NCBI RefSeq assembly: GCF_900095735.1
Contig: NZ_FNLO01000006.1
Location: forward strand, 62,001 to 126,000
From: Chitinasiproducens palmae
GTDB lineage: Bacteria > Pseudomonadota > Gammaproteobacteria > Burkholderiales > Burkholderiaceae
DNA length: 64,000 nt
Direction: 5' to 3'
Positions 7,316 to 15,577 of the stretch are shown here, piece after piece. The notes beneath the pieces are model-generated. The model had not been told where the DNA came from, made no database searches, and worked only from the letters and a program-made list of their open reading frames with translations. Made by a program: the position numbers and the translations under genes. How positions within the stretch are numbered: the first letter of the stretch is position 1; each line of letters starts with the position of its first letter.

Positions 7316-9454
7316 TCACTCCTGCCGCTTGCGCAGGCGCGGATCGAGCGGCAGCAACGGGACCTTGCCGGCCCCGGCCCGGCCCTGCCTGAAGTGCGCG
7401 AGCAGCGCGCCCTGACTCGACAGCCGCTGCTTGGCGCGCGACCGGCGCAATTCGTATTGGCCATCGCTCTGCATCAGCCACGCGTTGCTATTGTCCCGCA
7501 GCGGCAGACGCAAGCCTTCGCGCAGCACGCGATCGCGCAGGCGACGGTCCAGCACCGGGAAGGCGATCTCGACGCGCCGAAACAGATTGCGGTCCATCCA
7601 GTCGGCGCTGGACAGGTAAACCTGGTCCTGTCCGGCCGCGTGGAAGTAGAAAACGCGGTGATGTTCGAGGAATCGGCCGATGATCGAGCGCACGGTGATG
7701 TGTTCCGAGAGCCCCGGCACGCCCGGCCGCAACGCGCACACACCGCGCACGATCAGGTCGATCCGCACGCCTGCGCACGAAGCGTCGTAAAGCGCGGCGA
7801 TCACGGTCGGTTCGAGCAGCGCATTCATCTTCGCGATGATGCGGGCCGGACGGCCTTGGCGCGCCTGCTCGGCCTCGGCCTGAATCTTCTCGATCAGCTT
7901 GTCATGCAATGTGAATGGCGCGTGCCACAGATGATGCAGCTTCGGCGGATCGCCGGCACCCGTCAGCAACTGGAACAGGTGGTGCACGTCCTCGCCGATC
8001 TCCTCCTGGCTGGTGAGCAGGCCGAAGTCCGTGTACAGGCGCGCCGTCCGCGCATGGTAGTTGCCGGTGCCGAGGTGGACGTAGCGGCGCAGATACGGCG
8101 TGCCGAGCGCGTCATTCTCGCGGCGCACGATCAGCGTCATCTTGGCGTGGCACTTGTGGCCCATCACCCCGTACACCACCTGCACGCCAGCCGCGGCCAG
8201 GCGCGCCGACCAGTCGATATTGGTTTCCTCGTCGAAGCGCGCGAACAGCTCGACCACGGCGGTCACTTCCTTGCCGTGCCGGGCCGCATCGATCAGCGCT
8301 TCCATGACCGCCGATTCGCTGCCCGTGCGGTAGATCGTCATCTTGATCGCCAGCACGGCCGGATCGCGCCCCGCCTCCTGCAGGAACTCCAGCACCGGCG
8401 CGAAACTTTCGTACGGGTGATGCAGCAGCACATCCCGCTTGCGCAGCGTGCGAAACACCGACTCGCCCGCCATCTCGGCAGGAATGTTCGGTACGAACGG
8501 ATCGAACTTCATGTCCGGCTCGTCGATCATGTCCGGCACGGTCAGCAAACGGACGAGATTCACCGGGCCGTCGACGCGGTAGCAATCGTCCGCGCCGAGG
8601 TCGAATTCACGCAGCAGGCGGTCGACCAGCGGCGGCGGCGCGCCGCGAGCGATTTCCAGCCGTACCGCCGCGCCGTGATGCCGTTCCGGCAGCTCGCCCT
8701 GCAACGCCTCGCGCAAGTCGGTCGCCTCGTCCTCCGACACGAACAACTCCGCATTGCGGGTGACGCGGAACTGATAGCAGCCGAGCACCTCGATGCCGGG
8801 GAACAATGACGAGACGAACGCTTCCATGAAGGCGGAAAGCAGCACCAGCCCGTACGGGTGGCCGGACAGTTCGGTGGGCATGCGCACCACGCGGGCGAGC
8901 GTGCGCGGCGCCTGCACGATGCCCAATCGCACGGCGCGTCCGAATGCGTCGCGGCCGCCAAGCTGCACGATGAAGTTCAGGCTCTTGTTGCTCACCCGTG
9001 GGAACGGATGCGCGGGGTCGAGCGTGATCGGCGTGAGGATCGGGGTGAGTTCGCGATGGAAGTAGCGCGCGGCCCACTCGCGCTGGACGGCGTTCCAGTC
9101 GTCCGCGGCATGGAACACCACGCCTCGCTCGGCGAGCTTCGGCAGGATATCCTGTGTGAGAGCGGTGTATTGCTGTTGCACGAGTTCGCAAGCGCGCTCG
9201 GCCACCGCGCGGTACACCTCGCGCACCAGCATGCCGTCGGAGCTGACCGCGGCGGGATTGTCGCGAAGCTTCTCGCGCAGACCGGCCACGCGCACCTCGA
9301 AGAATTCGTCCAGGTTGCCCGATACGATACACACGTAGCGCAGGCGTTCCAGGAGCGGCAGGTCGCGCGCGGCATGATGAGCCAGTACCCGGGCATTGAA
9401 TTCCAGGATGCCCAGTTCGCGGTTGATCAACGTAAGTGCAAAGGGAGGACGCAT
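7316..9454 (-). CDS. ppk: Polyphosphate kinase PPK1
   Basis: A 712-residue PPK1, which reversibly transfers the ATP gamma-phosphate to polyphosphate. The start MRPPFALTLINRELGILEF matches the family opening; in-frame ATGs up to 9505 would add 17 atypical residues. Landmarks are LLERLRYVCIVSGNLDEFFEVR (N domain), VLLHHPYESF, the catalytic His region GVMGHKCHAKMTLIVRRE, and the second active-site segment IGRFLEHHRVFYFH. Length and order are normal. It is divergent from ppx over a 135-bp spacer containing a candidate Pho box. Confidence 0.95.
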   Translation of the reverse strand: MRPPFALTLINRELGILEFNARVLAHHAARDLPLLERLRYVCIVSGNLDEFFEVRVAGLREKLRDNPAAVSSDGMLVREVYRAVAERACELVQQQYTALTQDILPKLAERGVVFHAADDWNAVQREWAARYFHRELTPILTPITLDPAHPFPRVSNKSLNFIVQLGGRDAFGRAVRLGIVQAPRTLARVVRMPTELSGHPYGLVLLSAFMEAFVSSLFPGIEVLGCYQFRVTRNAELFVSEDEATDLREALQGELPERHHGAAVRLEIARGAPPPLVDRLLREFDLGADDCYRVDGPVNLVRLLTVPDMIDEPDMKFDPFVPNIPAEMAGESVFRTLRKRDVLLHHPYESFAPVLEFLQEAGRDPAVLAIKMTIYRTGSESAVMEALIDAARHGKEVTAVVELFARFDEETNIDWSARLAAAGVQVVYGVMGHKCHAKMTLIVRRENDALGTPYLRRYVHLGTGNYHARTARLYTDFGLLTSQEEIGEDVHHLFQLLTGAGDPPKLHHLWHAPFTLHDKLIEKIQAEAEQARQGRPARIIAKMNALLEPTVIAALYDASCAGVRIDLIVRGVCALRPGVPGLSEHITVRSIIGRFLEHHRVFYFHAAGQDQVYLSSADWMDRNLFRRVEIAFPVLDRRLRDRVLREGLRLPLRDNSNAWLMQSDGQYELRRSRAKQRLSSQGALLAHFRQGRAGAGKVPLLPLDPRLRKRQE

Positions 9455-9532
9455 GTACAGCTGACTTGGTAGCGCATCGAGGCGATGCGCTCGGAGCATG
9501 CACACGTTTCATTGCAAGATGATGACGGTGCG

Positions 9533-9550
9533 CCGTCACGATGTTGTCAC
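9533..9550. promoter_or_regulatory. Candidate Pho box between ppk and ppx
   Basis: CCGTCAC-GATG-TTGTCAC gives two 7-mers related to the PhoB half-site CTGTCAT at the canonical spacing of 11 bases. It lies 39 bp before the ppx start and 78 bp upstream of ppk. PhoB control of polyphosphate genes is well known; here it is inferred from the motif only. Confidence 0.45.
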
Positions 9551-9589
9551 GCGCGCGGCGTACCCTGCATCGGCACCGGAACCGCCGCC

Positions 9590-11107
9590 ATGAATGATCT
9601 ATCCTCGCCCCTCGCCGTTGTCGACATGGGCTCCAACAGCTTTCGCCTGCTGGTCGGGCGAGTCTATTCGACTCGCGCCGACGGCGACGAGGTCCGGCAG
9701 GTGGTGCCGCTCGACGCGCTGCGCGAGCCGGTTCGACTGGCCGCCGGTCTGACGCCGGAGCAGCATCTGGACGCGGCCGCGCGCCGGCGCGGCGTCGCCG
9801 CGCTGCGCCGCTTCGGCGACCGCTTGCGCGGTTTTGCGCCGGAGCAGGTGCGCGCGGTCGCGACCAACACCTTGCGGGTCGCACGCAACGCGTCGGCCTT
9901 TCTCGCCGAAGCCGAGCACGCGCTCGGTTTCCCGATCGAAGTCATTGCCGGGCGCGAGGAAGCGCGCCTGATCTACGTCGGCGCCTCCTACGACGCGCCC
10001 CCCGTGGCGGGACAGCGGCTGGTCGTCGACATCGGTGGCGGCTCGACGGAATTAATCATCGGCACCGGGCACGAACCCGGCCCGATGGAAAGCCTGTACA
10101 TGGGCTGCGTGTCGCACAGCCGGCGCTTCTTCGCGCAGGGCCAGGTCGATGCGCGGGCGTTCCACGAAGCGGAGTACGCGGCGCGCCAGGAACTGGCATC
10201 CGTCGCCGGCCAGTTTCGCGAACTTGGCTGGGAGCAGGCGCTCGGCTCCTCGGGCACGGCCCGCGCACTGGCCGAACTGATCCACGTCAATGCGCTCGGC
10301 GGCGGCTCACCCCAAACGATCGACCGCGCCGGCCTGCACGCGTTGAAGGCGCTGCTGATCGAGGCCGGACACGCAGGCCGGACCACGCTCAAGGGGCTGA
10401 AGCCGGATCGCGTGCCGGTGCTGCCGGGCGGACTGGCGATCATGATTGCAGTGTTCGACGAGCTGGGCGTCGAGACGATGCAGGTCACCGACGGCGGTCT
10501 GCGGCTCGGCGTGCTCTACGATCTGCTCGGCCGTCACAGCCATCACGATGTGCGCGAAGTGACGACGCGCCAGTTCATGCAGAAATATGGCGTCGACGTC
10601 GCGCACGCACAACGCGTGCGTCGGCTGGCGCTCGCGGTACACGAACAGAGCGTTGCCCTCGACGAGGGCGCCGCGGACCACGCGCTGCTCGGTTGGACGT
10701 GCGCATTGCATGAAATCGGTTTGCTCGTCTCGCGCACCGGTTATCACCGCCACAGCGCTTACATCGCTGAAAATGCCGACATGCCGGGCTTCAGCCGGAC
10801 CGACCAGACGCGGCTCGCGACGCTGCTGCTCGGCCAGACCGGCAAACTGGGCAAGCTTGCCAACGGCGAACGTCCGATCGACTGGGCCATGTTGTTTGCG
10901 CTGCGCCTGGCCGTGGTGCTGAACCGGCCGCGCCATCCGGTTGTGGCACCGGTGCCGCAGGTTCGCGCCGATGTCGAGAACCTGCACATCGAAGTAAGGT
11001 TGCCGCCCGCCTGGTCCGAGGCCAACCCGCTCGCCGCCTACATGCTGAGCGCAGAGGCCGAGGAATGGCAGCGCATCGGCTGGAGCTACGTCATCAGCGC
11101 CGACTGA
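9590..11107 (+). CDS. ppx: Exopolyphosphatase / guanosine pentaphosphatase family (Ppx/GppA)
   Basis: A 505-residue ASKHA-fold phosphatase that removes terminal phosphates from polyphosphate. VVDMGSNSFRLLVGRVYS is the phosphate-1 motif and LVVDIGGGSTELIIG the phosphate-2 motif. The C-terminal helical domain contains an HD-type segment near YHRHSAYIAENADMPGFS. The ATG at 9590 puts the first motif at residue 8, as in homologues; upstream in-frame starts lengthen it implausibly. Divergence from ppk suggests joint control of polyphosphate turnover. GppA activity on pppGpp is possible but cannot be separated by sequence reading alone. Confidence 0.92.
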   Translation: MNDLSSPLAVVDMGSNSFRLLVGRVYSTRADGDEVRQVVPLDALREPVRLAAGLTPEQHLDAAARRRGVAALRRFGDRLRGFAPEQVRAVATNTLRVARNASAFLAEAEHALGFPIEVIAGREEARLIYVGASYDAPPVAGQRLVVDIGGGSTELIIGTGHEPGPMESLYMGCVSHSRRFFAQGQVDARAFHEAEYAARQELASVAGQFRELGWEQALGSSGTARALAELIHVNALGGGSPQTIDRAGLHALKALLIEAGHAGRTTLKGLKPDRVPVLPGGLAIMIAVFDELGVETMQVTDGGLRLGVLYDLLGRHSHHDVREVTTRQFMQKYGVDVAHAQRVRRLALAVHEQSVALDEGAADHALLGWTCALHEIGLLVSRTGYHRHSAYIAENADMPGFSRTDQTRLATLLLGQTGKLGKLANGERPIDWAMLFALRLAVVLNRPRHPVVAPVPQVRADVENLHIEVRLPPAWSEANPLAAYMLSAEAEEWQRIGWSYVISAD

Positions 11108-11148
11108 GCGCCGGCGCAAACGCCGCGCGGAGGCGATCGTCCCGGCGC

Positions 11149-11208
11149 CACATCGGTCGATCCCACATCGGTCGATCCCACATCGGTCGACCCCACATGG
11201 GTCGAAGC
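11149..11208. repeat. 15-base tandem repeat, four copies
   Basis: Unit CACATCGGTCGATCC. Copies one and two are identical, copy three has one change, and copy four (CACATGGGTCGAAGC) is degenerate. Open frames across it encode repeated HIGRS peptides, but they lack other support as genes. Confidence 0.9.
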
Positions 11209-11351
11209 GCCCGCCGTATTGGCGTGGTCGGTCGACGCCGACGCGGTGCCGAGCCGACACACGTCCCCACCAGTGGCCGCGCGCCGCCGTCGCTCAACCG
11301 CGCCTGCCGCCCAAGGCGATCAACACCCCGCTGGCTGCAGCAAGCGCCCGC

Positions 11352-11429
11352 ATGCCGGCTACCGATGCCGGCTACCGATGCCGGCGACTGATGCCGGCGA
11401 CTGATGCCGGCGACTGATACCGGCGACCA
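11352..11429. repeat. 13-base tandem repeat, six copies
   Basis: Units ATGCCGGCTACCG (two copies), ATGCCGGCGACTG (three copies) and ATACCGGCGACCA (one copy). The grouping of identical variants points to expansion by slippage. The 13-base unit is not a codon multiple, so conservation as protein is unlikely. Confidence 0.9.
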
Positions 11430-11791
11430 ATGCAGGCGGGGGACGCGCCGGTCACGAATCGCCGCTCCCGAAGGCCGGCTCGCCGCTTGCGCGGGCCCTG
11501 TCGCATCCCGGCGCGCCTTCGCGCCAAACGCTTCCGCGCCGATCGCCTCGACGCGAAACGCCGCGGCGCGCGCGGCTTCGCGTATCATGCGACTCGTTTC
11601 TTCCGATCGCGTCTGCGCGTCTCGTCACGCCAAATGCTGTGGCAACATTGTCTCGGCAACGACCGCGCCCCGCGTTCTGGAACCGTACACGCACACGTCC
11701 AGCACGCGATTTCGCGAGACGCCGTCGATGCCTGATTCGCGTTGAAGGCACGGCTGCGTGCGTTGCCCGTGCGCCCGCTTCCGACACCGCC

Positions 11792-13975
11792 ATGACGACT
11801 GCGCTTCCGTATCCCCTGCCAGACGACGAAGCGCGCCGACTGGAAGCCTTGCGTGCCTACGCCATGCTCGACACCGCGGCCAGCGAGGATTTCGATCGGC
11901 TGGTGCGGCTGGCGACGCATCTCTTCTCGGTACCGATCGCGCTGGTGTCGCTGGTCGACGCCGAGCGGCAGTTCTTCAAGGCACGCGCCGGTCTCGATGT
12001 CTGCGAAACCAGCCGGGACGTCTCGTTCTGCGCACACGCACTGGTCTCGGACGACGTCCTGTTCGTGCCCGACGCGCTTCTGGATCCGCGCTTCAGTACC
12101 AATCCGCTGGTGCTGGGCCCGCCGCATATCCGCTTCTATGCCGGGCAGCCGCTGGTCACGCCCGACGGCGCCCGCCTTGGCACGGTCTGCCTGATCGACA
12201 CGCTGCCCCATGCCGGATTCAGCGAGGCCGAACGCGGCAATCTGCGCGACCTTGCGGCGCTGGTGATGGACAGGATGGAAGTGCATCGTGTCAACCGCGT
12301 CAACGAGCTGCAGCGGATACGTTTCGCGACGCTGGCCGACAACGCGCCGGACGCGGTCGTGTGCTGGGACGCCCAGGCGCGCATCGTCTTTTGGAATCCG
12401 GCCGCCGAAGCCATGTTCGGCCGACGCGCCAGCGAAGTGCTGGGGCGTGCCGGCGAAGCCATCGTCGCGCCGGCCTCGCGCGCCGCGTTCGAGGCCGGCT
12501 GGCAGCATCTCCAGGAGTGTCCCGAGGCGGTACGGTCGGAACAGGCGCTGGAGCTTCTCGGTCTGCGTGCCGACGGCAGCGAATTCCCGGCGGAGATCTT
12601 CCTGTCGGCCTGGCCGGAATGCGGCGCGCAATGCATCGCCGCCTTCGTGCGGGACGTGACCGGTCTGCGCGAAAAGGAAGCGCGCCTCTTTCAATTGGCG
12701 TCGCTCGACCCGCTCACCGACCTACCCAATCGCGGCGCCTGGCAAATGAGCCTGGAGGAAGCGCTGGTGCGCGGCGAGCCCGCCACGGTGCTGCTCGTCG
12801 ACCTGGACGGTTTCAAGGAGATCAACGACACCTTGGGGCATCCCGCGGGCGACGCCGTGCTCAAGGAAGTCGCGAGCCGCCTCAGCGCGATCTGCGACGG
12901 CGCGGTGACGGTCGCGCGTCTCGGCGGCGACGAGTTCGTGGCGCAGCTCGCGGGCAGTGGCGAAAGCCGGGCCCGCCTCACCGCAAAGCGCCTGATTGCT
13001 GAACTGTCGCGCCCGATCTCGCTCGCCCGCCATACGGTCAGGATCGGCGCGAGCGTCGGCATCGCGTTCGCGCCCGCGCACGGCGCATCGGTGCAGGATG
13101 TGCTCGGCGCGGCCGACCTCGCGCTCTATCGGGCCAAGGCGTCCGGAGGCGGCCGTTATGAATTTTTCGTGCCGGCGATCCGCGAGGTCGCGGTCGCGCG
13201 CCGGGAGTTCGAGCGGCAACTCAAGCTCGCATTCGAACGTGGCGAATTCGAACTGCACTATCAACCGCAATTCTCGATCGGCGAGCGCCGTTTGATCGGT
13301 GCGGAAGCGCTGATGCGCTGGCGTCACCCGGAGCGCGGCCTGCTCGCACCGGCCGCGTTCATCGAAATCCTCGGCAAGAAACCGTCGGCCGCCGCGGTGG
13401 GCGAATGGGCGTTGCGTACCGCCTGCCAGCAGGCGGTGCGGTGGCGCGATTCGGTGCCGGGCTTTCGCATCAGCGTGAACCTGTTCGAGGCGCAACTGCG
13501 CGCCGGCACGCTGCTGTCCGTAGTGCGCCGCGCGCTCGCGGACACCACGCTGGCACCAAGCGCCCTCGAACTCGAACTGGTCGAGAACATCCTGATCCGC
13601 GACGATCCGTCGACGCTGCGCCTACTTCGGGAACTGCGCAACCTGGGCGTCGGACTCGCATTCGACGACTACGGCACCGGCTTCGCATCGCTCAGCCTGC
13701 TCAAACGCTATCCGGTCTCGCGGCTGAAAATCGATCGTTCATTCGTGCGCGAGGCAGCCCGCAACCCGGCCGACGCCGCGGTCGTGCGCGCAATCGTCTA
13801 CCTGGGCCGCAGCTTCGGCCTGGAAGTCATCGCCGAGGGCGTCGAGTCCGAGGCGCAACTCGCTTTCCTGGTCGAGAACCAGTGTGCGGAGGCACAGGGC
13901 TACTTGTTCGGGCGGCCGCTGCCGGCCGACGAGTTCACGCAGCGCTTCATCACGGCCGGCGCGGCGCCGAACTGA
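11792..13975 (+). CDS. GAF-PAS-GGDEF-EAL cyclic-di-GMP signalling protein
   Basis: A 727-residue soluble protein with GAF (about 25-170), PAS (about 185-295), GGDEF (about 315-470) and EAL (about 480-720) domains. GGDEF is intact at residues 378-382. The inhibitory I-site position upstream reads DGAV instead of RxxD, so product inhibition is probably lost. The EAL side has EAL at 505-507 plus NLF, ELVEN, DDYGTG, LKIDRSF and EGVES, all the expected catalytic segments, so phosphodiesterase activity is likely. No membrane segment or signal peptide. The ATG at 11792 lies just before the conserved GAF N-terminus (DDEARRLEALRAYAMLDT). It may switch activity on a ligand bound by GAF or PAS. Confidence 0.9.
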   Translation: MTTALPYPLPDDEARRLEALRAYAMLDTAASEDFDRLVRLATHLFSVPIALVSLVDAERQFFKARAGLDVCETSRDVSFCAHALVSDDVLFVPDALLDPRFSTNPLVLGPPHIRFYAGQPLVTPDGARLGTVCLIDTLPHAGFSEAERGNLRDLAALVMDRMEVHRVNRVNELQRIRFATLADNAPDAVVCWDAQARIVFWNPAAEAMFGRRASEVLGRAGEAIVAPASRAAFEAGWQHLQECPEAVRSEQALELLGLRADGSEFPAEIFLSAWPECGAQCIAAFVRDVTGLREKEARLFQLASLDPLTDLPNRGAWQMSLEEALVRGEPATVLLVDLDGFKEINDTLGHPAGDAVLKEVASRLSAICDGAVTVARLGGDEFVAQLAGSGESRARLTAKRLIAELSRPISLARHTVRIGASVGIAFAPAHGASVQDVLGAADLALYRAKASGGGRYEFFVPAIREVAVARREFERQLKLAFERGEFELHYQPQFSIGERRLIGAEALMRWRHPERGLLAPAAFIEILGKKPSAAAVGEWALRTACQQAVRWRDSVPGFRISVNLFEAQLRAGTLLSVVRRALADTTLAPSALELELVENILIRDDPSTLRLLRELRNLGVGLAFDDYGTGFASLSLLKRYPVSRLKIDRSFVREAARNPADAAVVRAIVYLGRSFGLEVIAEGVESEAQLAFLVENQCAEAQGYLFGRPLPADEFTQRFITAGAAPN

Positions 13976-14015
13976 CAGGACCTCGCGGCCGACGCCTGTC
14001 ACCGCTGCCCGGGCC

Positions 14016-14092
14016 GACGTATCGACGGTGGCACCGACGCTGGTACCGACGCAGGCATCGACGCTGGCATCGCTGCACGGCGTCGATACGTC
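14016..14092. repeat. 12-bp perfect inverted repeat between convergent genes
   Basis: GACGTATCGACG at 14016-14027 is exactly inverted at 14081-14092. The 53-base interval holds degenerate 12-base repeats of GACGCTGGTACC type. It lies between the GGDEF-EAL stop and the convergent permease stop. A transcript-end structure is possible, but there is no U-tract. Confidence 0.6.
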
Positions 14093-14135
14093 GTCTGCCA
14101 GTCTGCCGCAGGGACCGCGCGTCTCGAGCATTGCC

Positions 14136-15461
14136 TCAATGCCCGCTGGCCGCCATCGCCGTTGCGCGGCCCGCGGGCTCCGGCTGACGTGGCGCGCGCA
14201 CGAAATACAGCACGGCCAGTGCCCCCGCCAGCGCCACGCCGCCGCTGAGAAGGAAGGCGCTGGCGAACAAGCCCGTGCCTTGCACCAGGAAGCCCGTGAC
14301 GGCCGGTGCCACGATGCCCGCCGTATTGGCGATCAGGTGCATGAAACCGCCAACGCTGCCCATGCGCGACTGGGGAACGGTGTCGAGGATGATGCCCCAG
14401 TAGGCGCTGAGCGTCAGGTTGATGAAGAACACCGTGATCGCCATCAGCGCCACCGCCCATTCCAGCGTCTGCACACGCCCGGCCAACGCCACGCACGCCG
14501 CCGAGATCAGCAGGCTGGTGACGATGATGATCTTGCGTGACAGCACGGCCTTGCCGGTGACACGGAAGATCGTGTCCGACGTCAGGCCACCCAGAGCGAT
14601 GCCGACCGCGCCGCACGCCCAGGGGATGACGTTGACGAAGCTCATCGACTGGATGCTGAGGTGCCGCTCCATGGTCAGATAGCTCGGAAACCAGGACAGG
14701 AAGAAATAGAGGATGTACGCATAACCGAAGAACGCGAAGGCAGTGGCCAGAATGGCCGGGCTCCGCAGGAAGGTGCCGAGCGACGCATCCGGGTCGGCGG
14801 TCGCCTGCAGCCGATCCGACGCCGCGGAACGACCGGGCGCCAGCGCGGCGCTGCCCGCCGCGTCGCGCGCATCGGGCCGAATCCACCGGTTCTGCTCGGG
14901 GAGGTCGGTGACCGTCAGCGCCCACAGCAGCACCCAGAGCAGGCCGAGGGCGGCAATGATCACGAAGGCGACCCGCCATCCGACGGCCACCGCCAGCAAA
15001 CCGACGATCGGCCCCGCGATCGCGCCACCGAATTGCTGCCCGGCATTCGCATAGCCCACCGCCGTGGCCTGTCTGCTTCGCTCGAACCAGCCGCTGATCA
15101 TCTTGTTCGTGCATGTCGCGTACGGGCCTTCCCCGGCGCCGAACACGACGCGCACAACCAGCAGCGAGACCATGCCGACCACGCCCGCGGTGAGGCCGCA
15201 AAAGACCGACCACAGGCCCATGCTTGCCACCAGCACGCGCTTCGCGCCGAAGCGGTCCGCTGCATACCCACCGACGAAGCAGAACAGCGAATAGCCGACG
15301 AAAAAGGCGCTGAACACAATGCCTAGCTCCGCAGGCGTCAGGTTCAAGTCCTTGGTGATCAGCGGCGCCGCAATCGCGAGCGCCGCGCGGTCCAGGTAGC
15401 TGATCGCACCGGCCAGGAACAGCATGAATACGATGAACCAACGGAATTGCGAAAGTTTCAC
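14136..15461 (-). CDS. MFS permease, anion:cation symporter family
   Basis: A 441-residue 12-helix MFS protein of the ACS family (relatives of GudP, ExuT and phthalate permeases). FRWFIVFMLFLAGAISYLDRAALAIAAP is the typical first helix with the YLDR signature, and GGYAADRFGAKRVL is the loop 2-3 motif. ACS members import organic anions such as hexuronates or aromatic acids with protons. A GGAG site precedes the start. It is the last gene of a leftward run with the CoA-transferase, enoyl-CoA hydratase and FAD oxidoreductase, so it probably imports their carboxylate substrate. Confidence 0.87.
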   Translation of the reverse strand: MKLSQFRWFIVFMLFLAGAISYLDRAALAIAAPLITKDLNLTPAELGIVFSAFFVGYSLFCFVGGYAADRFGAKRVLVASMGLWSVFCGLTAGVVGMVSLLVVRVVFGAGEGPYATCTNKMISGWFERSRQATAVGYANAGQQFGGAIAGPIVGLLAVAVGWRVAFVIIAALGLLWVLLWALTVTDLPEQNRWIRPDARDAAGSAALAPGRSAASDRLQATADPDASLGTFLRSPAILATAFAFFGYAYILYFFLSWFPSYLTMERHLSIQSMSFVNVIPWACGAVGIALGGLTSDTIFRVTGKAVLSRKIIIVTSLLISAACVALAGRVQTLEWAVALMAITVFFINLTLSAYWGIILDTVPQSRMGSVGGFMHLIANTAGIVAPAVTGFLVQGTGLFASAFLLSGGVALAGALAVLYFVRAPRQPEPAGRATAMAASGH

Positions 15462-15577
15462 GGCGGTCTCCTGCGGCTCTTCACGAACCTTGTATGTTTT
15501 GAAGGCGGTCCGCGTCTCGCGTGAACCGCCGGTCGGGGGCGCGGCGCACCGGCAGCGCGGCGCCGCGCCACCCGCGC

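Larger units (their letters stand above)
11108..11791. other. Intergenic region with two tandem repeat arrays
   Basis: No convincing gene in this 684-base spacer. It holds two unrelated short-unit arrays (11149-11208 and 11352-11429). The sequence from about 11580 to the GGDEF-EAL start should contain its promoter; I see no strong sigma-70 match. Confidence 0.5.

Noticed and set aside
7214-8809. A 531-codon frame antisense to ppk
   Set aside because: It is the mirror of a well-supported PPK1 gene; His/Arg/Gln-rich product without motifs.
11065-11391. Frames encoding HIGRS repeats across the 15-base array
   Set aside because: A 15-base unit necessarily gives a 5-residue repeat in every frame; there is no other evidence for coding.
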